This document shows positions 9,252 through 16,958 of a stretch of DNA of 56,388 nt, one piece after another. How positions within the stretch are numbered: the first letter of the stretch is position 1; each line of letters begins with the position of its first letter. Made by a program: the position numbers and the translations under genes. A model generated the notes under the pieces. That model ran no database searches. It worked only from the letters and a program-made list of their open reading frames with translations, and was not told the origin of the DNA. Source of the stretch: Firmicutes bacterium HGW-Firmicutes-11 (GTDB lineage Bacteria > Bacillota > Clostridia > Peptostreptococcales > Anaerovoracaceae); contig PHAE01000014.1 of assembly GCA_002840285.1 (NCBI GenBank), forward strand, positions 1 to 56,388. Direction: 5' to 3'.

Positions 9252-9437
9252 TTAAGAGATTATCAACGCACCTTTAGGACAGCTGGAGACACAGAGACCG
9301 CATCCCTTACAGCGATTTTCATCCGCAGACACCTTTTTGTTTTCGGTATACGTCAAAACATTTGGGTCCGGACATGCAAAGATACATAATTTACAGCCGA
9401 CACATTTTTTTTCATCAACTCTCACTTTCACATACAT
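9252..9437 (-). CDS. 2-oxoacid oxidoreductase delta subunit (2[4Fe-4S] ferredoxin)
   Basis: A 61-aa bacterial-type ferredoxin with two complete clusters, 'CVGCKLCIFACP' and 'CKGCGLCVSSCP'. It would carry electrons from the beta-subunit cluster to external ferredoxin. AGGAGGT stands before the ATG. It is encoded between gamma and the second alpha gene, so it probably serves both alpha/beta pairs. The first motif has an Asp-Pro after CP, a minor departure from the usual form. Confidence 0.9.
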   Translation of the reverse strand: MYVKVRVDEKKCVGCKLCIFACPDPNVLTYTENKKVSADENRCKGCGLCVSSCPKGALIIS

Positions 9438-9451
9438 AAAATGTTTACCTC

Positions 9452-10123
9452 CTAAATCAGTAATTTATACTCAGTAACAAATTTGCTCGCCTGATCGACC
9501 ACTTCCATGTTCTTTTCAATCAACTGAGCAACCTTGGTGTATTTTCCTTTTAGGGCATCATCAAGTGCTGCAGTAGTTCCAGATGCGACAAATTGCCCTC
9601 CTCCAAAACGCTCCGCCAGGGACTCCTCTAAGGCATCGCGAGAAACAATTTTTGTTACACCCAGTAGTCCCCCAAGCATTGACATATTGGTGGACAAATC
9701 CGTACCACCCAAATCAATGGCCAATTGGGTGGCTGGGATATAGAAGAGTCTTGCGCTTAACTCAGCAAGTTTTGTCAGGTCATCTTTCTGCAACGGTAAT
9801 GGTTCGTCTGAATTGACGATGATGATTCCTTCCTTCTGCAAGCCTTCAAAAAAAGGCATTGTATAGCATTTTCCCAACGTAATAACATGAGGATGAAAAA
9901 TCATAATGATATCCGGAAACAATATCTCTCCACGCTCATGGATTGTTTTATCGGAGATCCGAACATAACTTTCTGCGGGAGCCAGCCTCTTCTCAGCTCC
10001 AAAAAAAGGGTTCACGGTACTATCCTTTCCATCCCTTGTCGCTGCGGATCCCAGAATATGAGCAGCTGTGACTACTCCCTGCCCTCCCAATCCCGACATT
10101 CTGATGCTAATCTTCTGATTCAT
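9452..10123 (-). CDS. 2-oxoacid:ferredoxin oxidoreductase, gamma subunit
   Basis: A 223-aa gamma subunit with the N-terminal signature 'MSGLGGQGVVTAAHILGSAA' and a family-typical 'PFFGAEKRLAPAESYVRISD' segment. This subunit forms the domain that sits over the active-site region in pyruvate and 2-ketoisovalerate ferredoxin oxidoreductases. It is the only gamma gene in an operon with two alpha/beta pairs. The ATG overlaps the stop of beta 2 by four bases, with GAGGAG upstream. Confidence 0.9.
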   Translation of the reverse strand: MNQKISIRMSGLGGQGVVTAAHILGSAATRDGKDSTVNPFFGAEKRLAPAESYVRISDKTIHERGEILFPDIIMIFHPHVITLGKCYTMPFFEGLQKEGIIIVNSDEPLPLQKDDLTKLAELSARLFYIPATQLAIDLGGTDLSTNMSMLGGLLGVTKIVSRDALEESLAERFGGGQFVASGTTAALDDALKGKYTKVAQLIEKNMEVVDQASKFVTEYKLLI

Positions 10124-10977
10124 TTTTTCTCCTCCTCAAGACGTGCGAAAAGTTCCCTTGCCTCAGTTGAGAGGAACTCTTTGGTTTCATAGGTTCCTTC
10201 TTTTTCTCGCAATCTGACTTTTGATATCGTTTCGTTTGGCTTAAATTTGTAATTGGTCGGACAGGGAGAAAACACTTGAATGTAGGTTGGGCCCAATTCC
10301 CTGGCCGCCAAGATACCTCTAACAATTGCTTTCTCCAACTTTTTAGGCTGCGCCGGGTTCACCGATGCCACATATGCACACCCTGCTTCTCTTGCCAATT
10401 CGGGAATAGAAACTTTTGAGAATGTCTTTCCTTTCGGTGCCATGTTAAGAACGGTTCCTTTTGGGGACATCCCGCTTTCCTGCCCTCCTGTGTTTGCATA
10501 AGCCTCATTATCAAGCATGATCGTGGTGATTTTTTCCTGCCTGAACCAAGAATGCAAAACCATATCAAGTCCGATATCAGCTGTTGCACCATCTCCTGCT
10601 ATGACTACAACATCCTTTATTTTATCCGGGAACCTTAAATTTAAAGCTCGCTTTACTCCTGAGGCAACAGCATTCTGATTCCCGAAAAGTGAATGAATAT
10701 TATGGAGTGCAACCTGTGGGAAAGCCAATGCACTGCATCCTGTGGAACCAATTATGATCGTATCTTCTGGGTTTGGCAGAGAGGCCAATATCAGTCGCAA
10801 TGAAAGTGCCAATCCGCAGCCTGCACAGAGGGGGTGCTCCTCCAACAATTCCTTAAAGGCGCCCAGATCAGAGACTCCAACGCGTTTTTCAAAGGGACCG
10901 TTTTCGATCAATTCCAGGTACTCCGCCGGCATAATGTCTTCAAAGCCGGGAGATATTTGAAACATGCTCTTTATCAT
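10120..10977 (-). CDS. 2-oxoacid:ferredoxin oxidoreductase, beta (TPP) subunit 2
   Basis: A 285-aa TPP subunit with 'GDGATADIGLDMVLHSW' and 'DNEAYANTGGQESG'. Cluster cysteines are in 'HPLCAGCG', 'GSTGCSAL' and 'SPCPTNY'. All catalytic features are intact, so neither beta copy looks degenerate. The N-terminal 'FEDIMPAEYLELIENGPFEK' region parallels that of beta 1, confirming common origin. It overlaps alpha 2 and gamma by four bases each (ATGA junctions). Confidence 0.9.
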   Translation of the reverse strand: MIKSMFQISPGFEDIMPAEYLELIENGPFEKRVGVSDLGAFKELLEEHPLCAGCGLALSLRLILASLPNPEDTIIIGSTGCSALAFPQVALHNIHSLFGNQNAVASGVKRALNLRFPDKIKDVVVIAGDGATADIGLDMVLHSWFRQEKITTIMLDNEAYANTGGQESGMSPKGTVLNMAPKGKTFSKVSIPELAREAGCAYVASVNPAQPKKLEKAIVRGILAARELGPTYIQVFSPCPTNYKFKPNETISKVRLREKEGTYETKEFLSTEARELFARLEEEKK

Positions 10978-12113
10978 ACTGAAGTTCTCCTTATCTCATC
11001 CAATATCATCTCGGGAGGCATCGTCATTCCCCCATAAACTCGTGGTCCAGCCACGATTTTTGTTGTCTCCTCAGCTACCGATTTTATCTCTCGGGCCAAC
11101 CAGCCCACACGGTTAAATTCAGGCACGATCACCGCTTTTGCATGTTTGACAAGTTCTTTTATTTCCTGCGCCGGGAAAGGTCTGACGCTCTTGATTTTAA
11201 CAAGGCCCACATTGAATCCTTCGCTACGGGCAATAGCCATAGCTTCTCTGCTTTGTGAAACGGCAGTGCCAGATCCAATCAGGAGAATGTCGGCATCCGG
11301 GTTTTCTGTTTCAATCAGTTCGCCAAGATACTGATTAATATATTTGCGTGCACGTTCTGCTGCTGCCATTACTTCTTGCTGCCAAGAAGCATGTGCGGAA
11401 TAGCTTACGTAGTTACTCTTCATTACAAATGGATCTCGCATTTGCCGAAAAGGAACATTTTCCATGTCCATCACGGGCACCGGCGAACTATACGGATCAT
11501 ATGGCGGCAACTTCATATCAGCGGGCGCAATATTGACCTTGTCTCTGGTATGTGTTACGAAGAAACCGTCAACAAAGACTCCGACCGGAATATGTACTTC
11601 TGTTTGTTCCGCAATCATAAATGAACTCAGAAGCATGTCATGAAGGTCTTGTGCCGTTTCGGCATGAAGCATCAATATGCCGGTATCCAGCATGAATGCC
11701 ATTTCGATTGTATCTGGCTGTATGGTAAGCGGGGAGTTGATTCCTCTGGTCATAAAGGCACACACGATTGGCAATCTGGCACCTGCCCATGTGGAGAAAA
11801 CTTCAAAGGCTCTAAGAGTTCCCGGGCCACCGGTTGCAGTGAAAACCCTTACTCCCGCCATAGAAGCACCTGCGATGGAAGACATTACCGCAAACTCGTT
11901 TTCACCCCGGAAATACTCCTTTATATATCCTTCAGCAAAGAGATCGCCAACCAGGTGCATACTTTCAGACTGAGGAGTAATGGGGTAGGAAATCGCCATT
12001 TCAACGTTGGCACGACGAATGGCCTCCCTTACAGCTTCGCTTCCCGTTATAAATTGCGGTTCCTTCTTGGCATTAAAAAGCTGCAATGGCTCAACTACTC
12101 TTTGTTCAATCAT
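10974..12113 (-). CDS. 2-oxoacid:ferredoxin oxidoreductase, alpha subunit 2
   Basis: A 379-aa alpha subunit with 'SYPITPQSESMH', 'GENEFAVMSS' and 'FTATGGPGTLRAFEVF'. It aligns almost without gaps to alpha 1; the main differences are in the N-terminal leader and the extreme C-terminus. Small substitutions near the active site, such as GGGRVF in copy 1 and AGVRVF here, could alter substrate choice (inference). The start overlaps the CdhB-like gene by four bases and is preceded by GGGGGAAGG. Confidence 0.9.
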   Translation of the reverse strand: MIEQRVVEPLQLFNAKKEPQFITGSEAVREAIRRANVEMAISYPITPQSESMHLVGDLFAEGYIKEYFRGENEFAVMSSIAGASMAGVRVFTATGGPGTLRAFEVFSTWAGARLPIVCAFMTRGINSPLTIQPDTIEMAFMLDTGILMLHAETAQDLHDMLLSSFMIAEQTEVHIPVGVFVDGFFVTHTRDKVNIAPADMKLPPYDPYSSPVPVMDMENVPFRQMRDPFVMKSNYVSYSAHASWQQEVMAAAERARKYINQYLGELIETENPDADILLIGSGTAVSQSREAMAIARSEGFNVGLVKIKSVRPFPAQEIKELVKHAKAVIVPEFNRVGWLAREIKSVAEETTKIVAGPRVYGGMTMPPEMILDEIRRTSV

Positions 12114-12691
12114 TTCCCTTCCCCCTTTCTTCTTTTGATTATTTGGGTCATTTTCTGAAGATCTTCCAACCGGACATCCCTTAGTGATATCATTGCATCT
12201 TCATGGCCCGCTTCGGCGCATAGAGCAATCGTATAACATTCTGTGCCGCCCCGAATCATTTTTAAAGCTACGTTGGCATAGTGACAATGAACGCCAATGA
12301 AAACACAAACATCGATCTTGTTATGCCAGATCGTCAAATTCGGATGGTTCGGGTTTATTTCGATAGCAGGGTTAATCATAGGATATTTGGGTCGGTAGTC
12401 AGGCATCGGGATCAACTTTGCCTCAGCAGCTTCTGCCATTTCCTTTATGGCTTTCGCTTTTTCTGCAATGCCGTCTTTCCATGCCCAAAGAACCAGAGGG
12501 CCCGGAAAGAAAACCGGATTTTTGGCAGACAGAATCTTGTCGGCGATCAATTCCATCGCGGCATCAGTTTGAACAACACATCCCTCAACCAGTGCGGAGC
12601 CTTTATCAGGGAGCACTACCCCCATGGATGCCGCTGCTGGAGGCAAATAACCTTCAGGGCCTCTGACTACATGGTATTCCTTTGATAACAT
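12110..12691 (-). CDS. CdhB-like (CO dehydrogenase/acetyl-CoA synthase epsilon-type) protein
   Basis: A 193-aa protein resembling the epsilon/CdhB subunit of archaeal CO dehydrogenase complexes, a DHS-like NAD/FAD-binding fold. The match rests on 'NPVFFPGPLVLW' near residue 58 and 'DVCVFIGVHCHYANVALKMIRGG' in the last third. It has no cluster-type cysteine motifs. No CO dehydrogenase catalytic subunit is in the window; the gene is instead first in the 2-oxoacid oxidoreductase operon and overlaps alpha 2 by four bases, implying a partner role there. The start at 12691 is preferred over 12700 because AAAGGA lies at the right distance. Confidence 0.7.
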   Translation of the reverse strand: MLSKEYHVVRGPEGYLPPAAASMGVVLPDKGSALVEGCVVQTDAAMELIADKILSAKNPVFFPGPLVLWAWKDGIAEKAKAIKEMAEAAEAKLIPMPDYRPKYPMINPAIEINPNHPNLTIWHNKIDVCVFIGVHCHYANVALKMIRGGTECYTIALCAEAGHEDAMISLRDVRLEDLQKMTQIIKRRKGEGK

Positions 12692-12731
12692 TTCTCTCAT
12701 CCTTTCTGACTATAAAGTTCATTATTAATAA

Positions 12732-12778
12732 ATAAAAAAGTCCGACATTAAAGGTTATCAACCCTTTAATGTCGGACT
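12732..12778 (-). terminator. Intrinsic terminator after DUF2294 copy 2
   Basis: On the minus strand AGTCCGACATTAAAGG and its complement enclose a short loop and are followed by TTTTTTATTT. It lies between DUF2294 copy 2 and the CdhB-like gene, whose start is only about 40 bases further on. Confidence 0.9.
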
Positions 12779-12829
12779 CGCATTTAACCGATTCAGTTAC
12801 CCTTCAAATGCCTTTCCAACTAAAATATT

Positions 12830-13183
12830 CTATTCAATATTTTTATCCATCATAAAAACGAAAATTCTTTCACCTGTTTTTGTACTTACATCGGTGTGCA
12901 AACTTACGACTTTGCGCGACGTTATTTGGCTAACAATCACTTCCAGCTGAGGACGCCCCTGTTCAACTAATTGCCTGCGCAACTCTTTGACCAGCGCCAT
13001 CCCTTCCAGATTCCTTGACAACTGCTGCTCCGCCTGAGAAAGTATCCCCCGCAGCACAACTATAACCATATCGCGGAGAATATCCGTTCTTGCTTCGGTT
13101 GGGCCTCTCCCTTTAAACTCTTTCTCCCATTGAATCAATGCTTTCGTGATCTCATCTTCCATTTGTCCTTTAGAATAAACCAC
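12830..13183 (-). CDS. DUF2294 family protein (copy 2)
   Basis: A 117-aa DUF2294 protein with 'FKGRGPTEARTDI', 'VVLRGILSQAEQQL' and 'SLHTDVSTKTGERIFVF', the same motif order as copy 1 at 383-745. The GTG at 13183 is chosen because AAGGAG lies seven bases upstream; the frame remains open to a TTG at 13204. A consensus promoter stands 39 bases upstream and a terminator 52 bases downstream. It is the first transcribed gene ahead of the oxidoreductase operon. Function of the family is unknown to me. Confidence 0.85.
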   Translation of the reverse strand: MVYSKGQMEDEITKALIQWEKEFKGRGPTEARTDILRDMVIVVLRGILSQAEQQLSRNLEGMALVKELRRQLVEQGRPQLEVIVSQITSRKVVSLHTDVSTKTGERIFVFMMDKNIE

Positions 13184-13221
13184 GGCCCCGCTCCTTGTAT
13201 TCAAAATGCTAATTGAGTGTA

Positions 13222-13250
13222 ATTATACTTTGTGCGATACACTGTGTCAA
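13222..13250 (-). promoter_or_regulatory. Consensus sigma-A promoter of DUF2294 copy 2
   Basis: On the minus strand TTGACA (13250-13245) and TATAAT (13227-13222) are both perfect and 17 bases apart. Transcription would begin near 13215, about 30 bases ahead of the GTG. This is the strongest-looking promoter in the left half of the window. Confidence 0.85.
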
Positions 13251-13411
13251 TATTGTTTTATGGCTGCTTTTCATGTTATTGCGCATGTACTGCTTTCCGA
13301 AATAAATCATACTTTTCAGCGATGAAAATCAACTTGAAATTTACTGCAAAGCGGCGCGAGACGGATGAACAATACGAATAGAGGGGACTGGATCGGCACG
13401 GCATCTTCCCT

Positions 13412-13585
13412 TTAAGAGTCAGATGGCGTATTTTTGGTTTCCTTGGCCAGGCGTTCTTTGCGTTCCTTGTGCAATAAATAAGCGCCGGGGATCCAAAAGA
13501 CGAATCCCGGAACAACGGGAATCGGAGTGGCGATCACGCCGATCACGACCAATGCGACTCCAAAAAATTTTCTGATAACAAACAC
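13412..13585 (-). CDS. Small PGPGW-like membrane protein
   Basis: A 57-aa hydrophobic protein encoded between DUF2294 copy 2 and the signalling operon. About 35 apolar residues are followed by a Lys/Arg-rich tail. The centre reads 'PIPVVPGFVFWIPGAYLL', close to the pattern of PGPGW-type small transmembrane proteins. GGGAGG precedes the frame, but the only standard start is a GTG at 13585 that touches it; an ATC nine bases further in is better spaced. An in-frame stop shortly upstream rules out a longer N-terminus. The start is therefore uncertain, but the composition is protein-like. Function unknown. Confidence 0.6.
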   Translation of the reverse strand: MFVIRKFFGVALVVIGVIATPIPVVPGFVFWIPGAYLLHKERKERLAKETKNTPSDS

Positions 13586-13643
13586 CTCCCAATCGATCTG
13601 TTATCAGTATACGCAGTCTTGTGACATCTGTATATAGGTATCA

Positions 13644-13672
13644 TTGCGTTTGAATACAAATAGAAGTACAAT
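13644..13672 (+). promoter_or_regulatory. Probable sigma-A promoter of the signalling/corrinoid operon
   Basis: TTGCGT (13644-13649) and TACAAT (13667-13672) are 17 bases apart. The expected start of transcription (about 13679) is some 50 bases ahead of the preferred GTG start at 13730. Confidence 0.6.
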
Positions 13673-13729
13673 GTGTTTATTACTTTACTAGGCTGACGCT
13701 ACTCTTTGCATGGAAAGGCAGGGATCCGA

Positions 13730-16309
13730 GTGGTCGAAGAAACCAAGAGACTGAAAGCAGAGCTGGCCGAATTGGAAGCAAGGCAAAAACTTATCATTGC
13801 CAGCTTGGAAAGCCAAAAGGGCATCATCGTGCTGACCTTGGACAAACACTATAATTACTTGTTTTTCAACGAGTCCCACAGAGCAGCGATGAAACTCGCT
13901 TACGGCAAGGAAGTTGCCCTCGGCATGAACCTGCTGGAGCAGATTACATCGGAGACAGACCGAGTAAATGCAAAGCGAAATTACGATCTTGCCTTGGCTG
14001 GCATAGTCCATACCACCACAGAAAAATACGGGGATCTGCACGTCAATTACTATGAAACAAAATATTGCCCTGTTTACAATGAGAAGCACACAATCATCGG
14101 AGTGAATGCCTTTGCGCAAGAGGTAACCCGTCGCGTACGATTGGAGGAAGAACTTCGCCAAAGCGAGGAGCGATTCCAACTTCTGTTCAACAAAGCGCCT
14201 TTGGGATACCAGTCCTTGGATTTCAACGGCAACTTCATTGAGGTAAACCAAAAATGGCTTGACCTATTGGGATACAAACGGGAGGAAGTGATCGGCCGTT
14301 GGTTCGGAGACTTTCTCTCGCCTCTTTATATCGACGGCTTTCGCAAGCGGTTCCCGATGTTCAAAGAGCAAGGACAGGTTCACAGCGAGTTCGAAATGGT
14401 TCACAAGGACGGAAGCGTCCTGTTTATCGCATTCGACGGGAAAATCGGATACAACGAAGATGGTGAGTTTAAGCAAACCCATTGCATCCTTCAGGACATC
14501 ACAGAGCGCCATCAGATGGAAGAGCAACTGCAAGAGGCGGAAGACCGTTACCAGGCGATCACACAGGCATCGATGGATGGCTTTTGGGTATTGAGAGACG
14601 ACGGACACATCATCGAAGTGAATGAAGCGCTATGCTCCATGCTGGGCTATTCGGCGAACGAACTGACCGTAAAAAATGTAATGGATCTGCGAGCCGACGA
14701 AACACAGGAAGAAGTGGAACGCCACATGCGGCAGATTGCAGAGCTAGGGTGGGAACGGTTCGAAGGCAAGTATCTTAAGGTGGATGGAACAGCCATCGAT
14801 CTTCAAGTCAGCACGGTATACTCCAAAGATCGGGGCTATTTCATCAGCTTCATCAGCGACATCAGTGAACGAAAGCAGATGGAGTATGAACTTCGGCAAA
14901 GCCGGAACCAGATGAGAGACATTCTCGAAGCCACCAACGCCGGCACCTGGATCTGGAACCTGACGACAGGGGAACAGATCATCAATGAGAGGTGGGCTGA
15001 ACTTCTAGGCTACACCATGAAGGAGCTGTCGCCAATCACCAGCAACACCTGGAAGGACAATACGAATCCTCAAGACTTTCTGAAGGCGCAGTCGGAAATC
15101 AACGACGTGTTTGATAAGAAGGCGGAAAGTTATAATGTCGAGTTCCGGATGAAGCACAAGGATGGACATTGGGTGTGGATCAACAGCATCGGGAAGGTGA
15201 CTGTCTGGTCTGGGGATGGCAAACCGCTGATCGCAAGCGGAATTCACCTGGACATCACCGAACGAAAGCGAGCCGAAGAAAAGATCCTCTACATCGGATA
15301 TCACGATCAACTGACAGGGCTGTACAACCGGAGGTTCTATGAAGAGGAACTGAAACGTCTGGACGTTCCGCGGAGTTTACCCTTGACGCTGGTCATTGGA
15401 GACATCAATGGCTTGAAACTCATCAACGATTCCTTTGGCCACAATAAAGGTGACGAGATCATTCGAAAGGCGGCTGAGATGTTGAGGAAGGGATTTCGGG
15501 AATCTGACATCGTAGCAAGGATCGGCGGCGACGAGTTTGGAATCCTGCTGCCAAACACGAACGCGGAGGCAGCAGATCAAATTATCAAGCGGGTCAAGGA
15601 ACTGGTAGCAACGGTCGTCGTTGCACCACTGGATTTATCCATTTCTTTCGGTTTTGAAACAAAGATCAAGCAAGAGGAAGACATCGAACTGGTCGAAAAG
15701 AGCGCAGAAGATCATATGTATCGGCATAAACTCTATGAAACTCTCAGTATGCGCAGTCAGACCATCGATGCCATCATGAACACATTGGTGGAAAAGAGCA
15801 AACGAGAGCTGATGCATTCGAAGCGAGTGAGCAGTTTGTGCGCCACGTTTGCCGCGACGCTTGGTTTGTCAGAAACAGAAATCAGTAAAATGAGAATGGC
15901 AGGTCTAATTCATGACATCGGCAAAATCGGCATTGATGAAAAAATTCTGAACAAGCCGCAGCGGCTTGACAAAGACGAGTGGGAACAAATCAAGAAGCAC
16001 CCGGAAGCTGGCTGGCGGATTCTGACTTCGGTCAACGAGTTTTCCGAACTGGCAAATTACGTGTTCCAACATCATGAAATGTGGGATGGCAGCGGCTATC
16101 CCCGAGGATTGAAGGGCGACGAGATCTCCTTGGAAGCAAGGATCATAGCGCTTGCGGATGCCTACGACGCAATGACCAACCCTAGAACCTACCGGGATGC
16201 CATCAAAAAAGAAGAAGCGATTACAGAGTTGGAACGGTGTTCCGGAACTCAATTCGATCCGGAACTGACGAACAAATTTATTGGGGCTATCAAAGAGGGG
16301 GTGTTCTAA
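13730..16309 (+). CDS. Multi-PAS sensor with GGDEF and HD-GYP domains
   Basis: An 859-aa protein with no membrane segment. Four PAS-type modules occupy roughly residues 15-515, the later ones ending in the familiar 'DITER' form. A GGDEF domain follows (about 520-670) with 'RIGGDEFGILL' and an upstream RESD inhibitory site, so diguanylate cyclase activity is expected. The C-terminal HD-GYP domain (about 695-859) has 'HDIGK' and 'HHEMWDGSGYP', expected to degrade cyclic-di-GMP. The GTG at 13730 is preferred over a TTG at 13706 because AGGGA precedes it. The corrinoid-protein ATG lies one base after its stop codon, implying coupled expression. Confidence 0.85.
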   Translation: MVEETKRLKAELAELEARQKLIIASLESQKGIIVLTLDKHYNYLFFNESHRAAMKLAYGKEVALGMNLLEQITSETDRVNAKRNYDLALAGIVHTTTEKYGDLHVNYYETKYCPVYNEKHTIIGVNAFAQEVTRRVRLEEELRQSEERFQLLFNKAPLGYQSLDFNGNFIEVNQKWLDLLGYKREEVIGRWFGDFLSPLYIDGFRKRFPMFKEQGQVHSEFEMVHKDGSVLFIAFDGKIGYNEDGEFKQTHCILQDITERHQMEEQLQEAEDRYQAITQASMDGFWVLRDDGHIIEVNEALCSMLGYSANELTVKNVMDLRADETQEEVERHMRQIAELGWERFEGKYLKVDGTAIDLQVSTVYSKDRGYFISFISDISERKQMEYELRQSRNQMRDILEATNAGTWIWNLTTGEQIINERWAELLGYTMKELSPITSNTWKDNTNPQDFLKAQSEINDVFDKKAESYNVEFRMKHKDGHWVWINSIGKVTVWSGDGKPLIASGIHLDITERKRAEEKILYIGYHDQLTGLYNRRFYEEELKRLDVPRSLPLTLVIGDINGLKLINDSFGHNKGDEIIRKAAEMLRKGFRESDIVARIGGDEFGILLPNTNAEAADQIIKRVKELVATVVVAPLDLSISFGFETKIKQEEDIELVEKSAEDHMYRHKLYETLSMRSQTIDAIMNTLVEKSKRELMHSKRVSSLCATFAATLGLSETEISKMRMAGLIHDIGKIGIDEKILNKPQRLDKDEWEQIKKHPEAGWRILTSVNEFSELANYVFQHHEMWDGSGYPRGLKGDEISLEARIIALADAYDAMTNPRTYRDAIKKEEAITELERCSGTQFDPELTNKFIGAIKEGVF

Positions 16310-16310
16310 C

Positions 16311-16958
16311 ATGATGGATTTGGCAGGGCTTGGACGGGAGTTTGAAAGCGCATTGCTGCAGATCAACCGTGTCAAGGCAGCAGAGCTCTTCGAACGATGT
16401 TACGTCAACGACAACAGCTTTCCCCTGTTGGAACGACTGGCCATCGATACGCTGGAGCGGATCGGAGAGGGCTGGGAAAACGGTACCGTTTCCTTGTCAC
16501 AAGTTTATATGAGTGGAGTGATCTGTGAGGAGTTGATTGAGCAGTACTTGCCAAAACTCCTGGTCAAACGAAAAATTGTGCCAAGAATGGCCATCGGCGT
16601 TTTGCAGGACCATCACGGACTGGGGAAACGGATCGTTTGTTCCGTGCTGCGAGCCGGAGGGTTTGAACTGATCGACTACGGACAGGGATTGACCGTAGAG
16701 GAACTGGTTCATCGGTCGCTGGAAGACAAGCTCGAAGTGCTTCTCATTTCGACGCTGATGCTTCCCTCGGCTCTGAAAGTAAAAGCAGTAAAGGAAGCGC
16801 TTGCAGAAGCTGGTGCTGAGACGAAAGTTATTGTTGGAGGTGCGCCCTTCCGACTTGACGGCGAACTATGGAAACGTGTCGGCGCCGATGCCTTTGGAGA
16901 CAGTGCAGCTAGTGTTGTGAGGATCATCGAAGAAAAAACGAAAGGTGGTGCGATGTAA
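16311..16958 (+). CDS. Corrinoid (cobalamin-binding) methyl-carrier protein
   Basis: A 215-aa protein of the MtmC/MtbC/MtaC type. A helical cap domain (about residues 1-90) precedes a Rossmann-like B12 domain with the base-off/His-on motif 'DHHGLG' (D-x-H-x-x-G) near residue 105. 'LISTLMLPSALKVKAV' and 'VIVGGAPF' are the other B12-pocket segments. It is expected to carry a methyl group between a substrate methyltransferase and a second enzyme. AGAGGGGG precedes the ATG, and the stop overlaps the start of the methyltransferase. No MtaB/MttB-type substrate methyltransferase is encoded nearby, which is unusual. Confidence 0.85.
   Translation: MMDLAGLGREFESALLQINRVKAAELFERCYVNDNSFPLLERLAIDTLERIGEGWENGTVSLSQVYMSGVICEELIEQYLPKLLVKRKIVPRMAIGVLQDHHGLGKRIVCSVLRAGGFELIDYGQGLTVEELVHRSLEDKLEVLLISTLMLPSALKVKAVKEALAEAGAETKVIVGGAPFRLDGELWKRVGADAFGDSAASVVRIIEEKTKGGAM

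Noticed and set aside
12110..12691. Genuine CO dehydrogenase/acetyl-CoA synthase subunit
   Set aside because: The resemblance is limited to the epsilon/CdhB-type fold; no catalytic CO dehydrogenase gene is in the window and the gene is fixed in a 2-oxoacid oxidoreductase operon.
1..13200. tRNA-Lys-integrated genomic island
   Set aside because: Islands normally join the 3' end of a tRNA gene, which lies outside the window to the left; there is no integrase and no repeat of the tRNA end near 13.2 kb. Only the composition change is kept as a finding.
13276..13515. 79-aa minus-strand frame beginning 'MFRDSSFGSP'
   Set aside because: It overlaps the better-supported 57-aa membrane protein in another frame and has no SD or protein-like composition.
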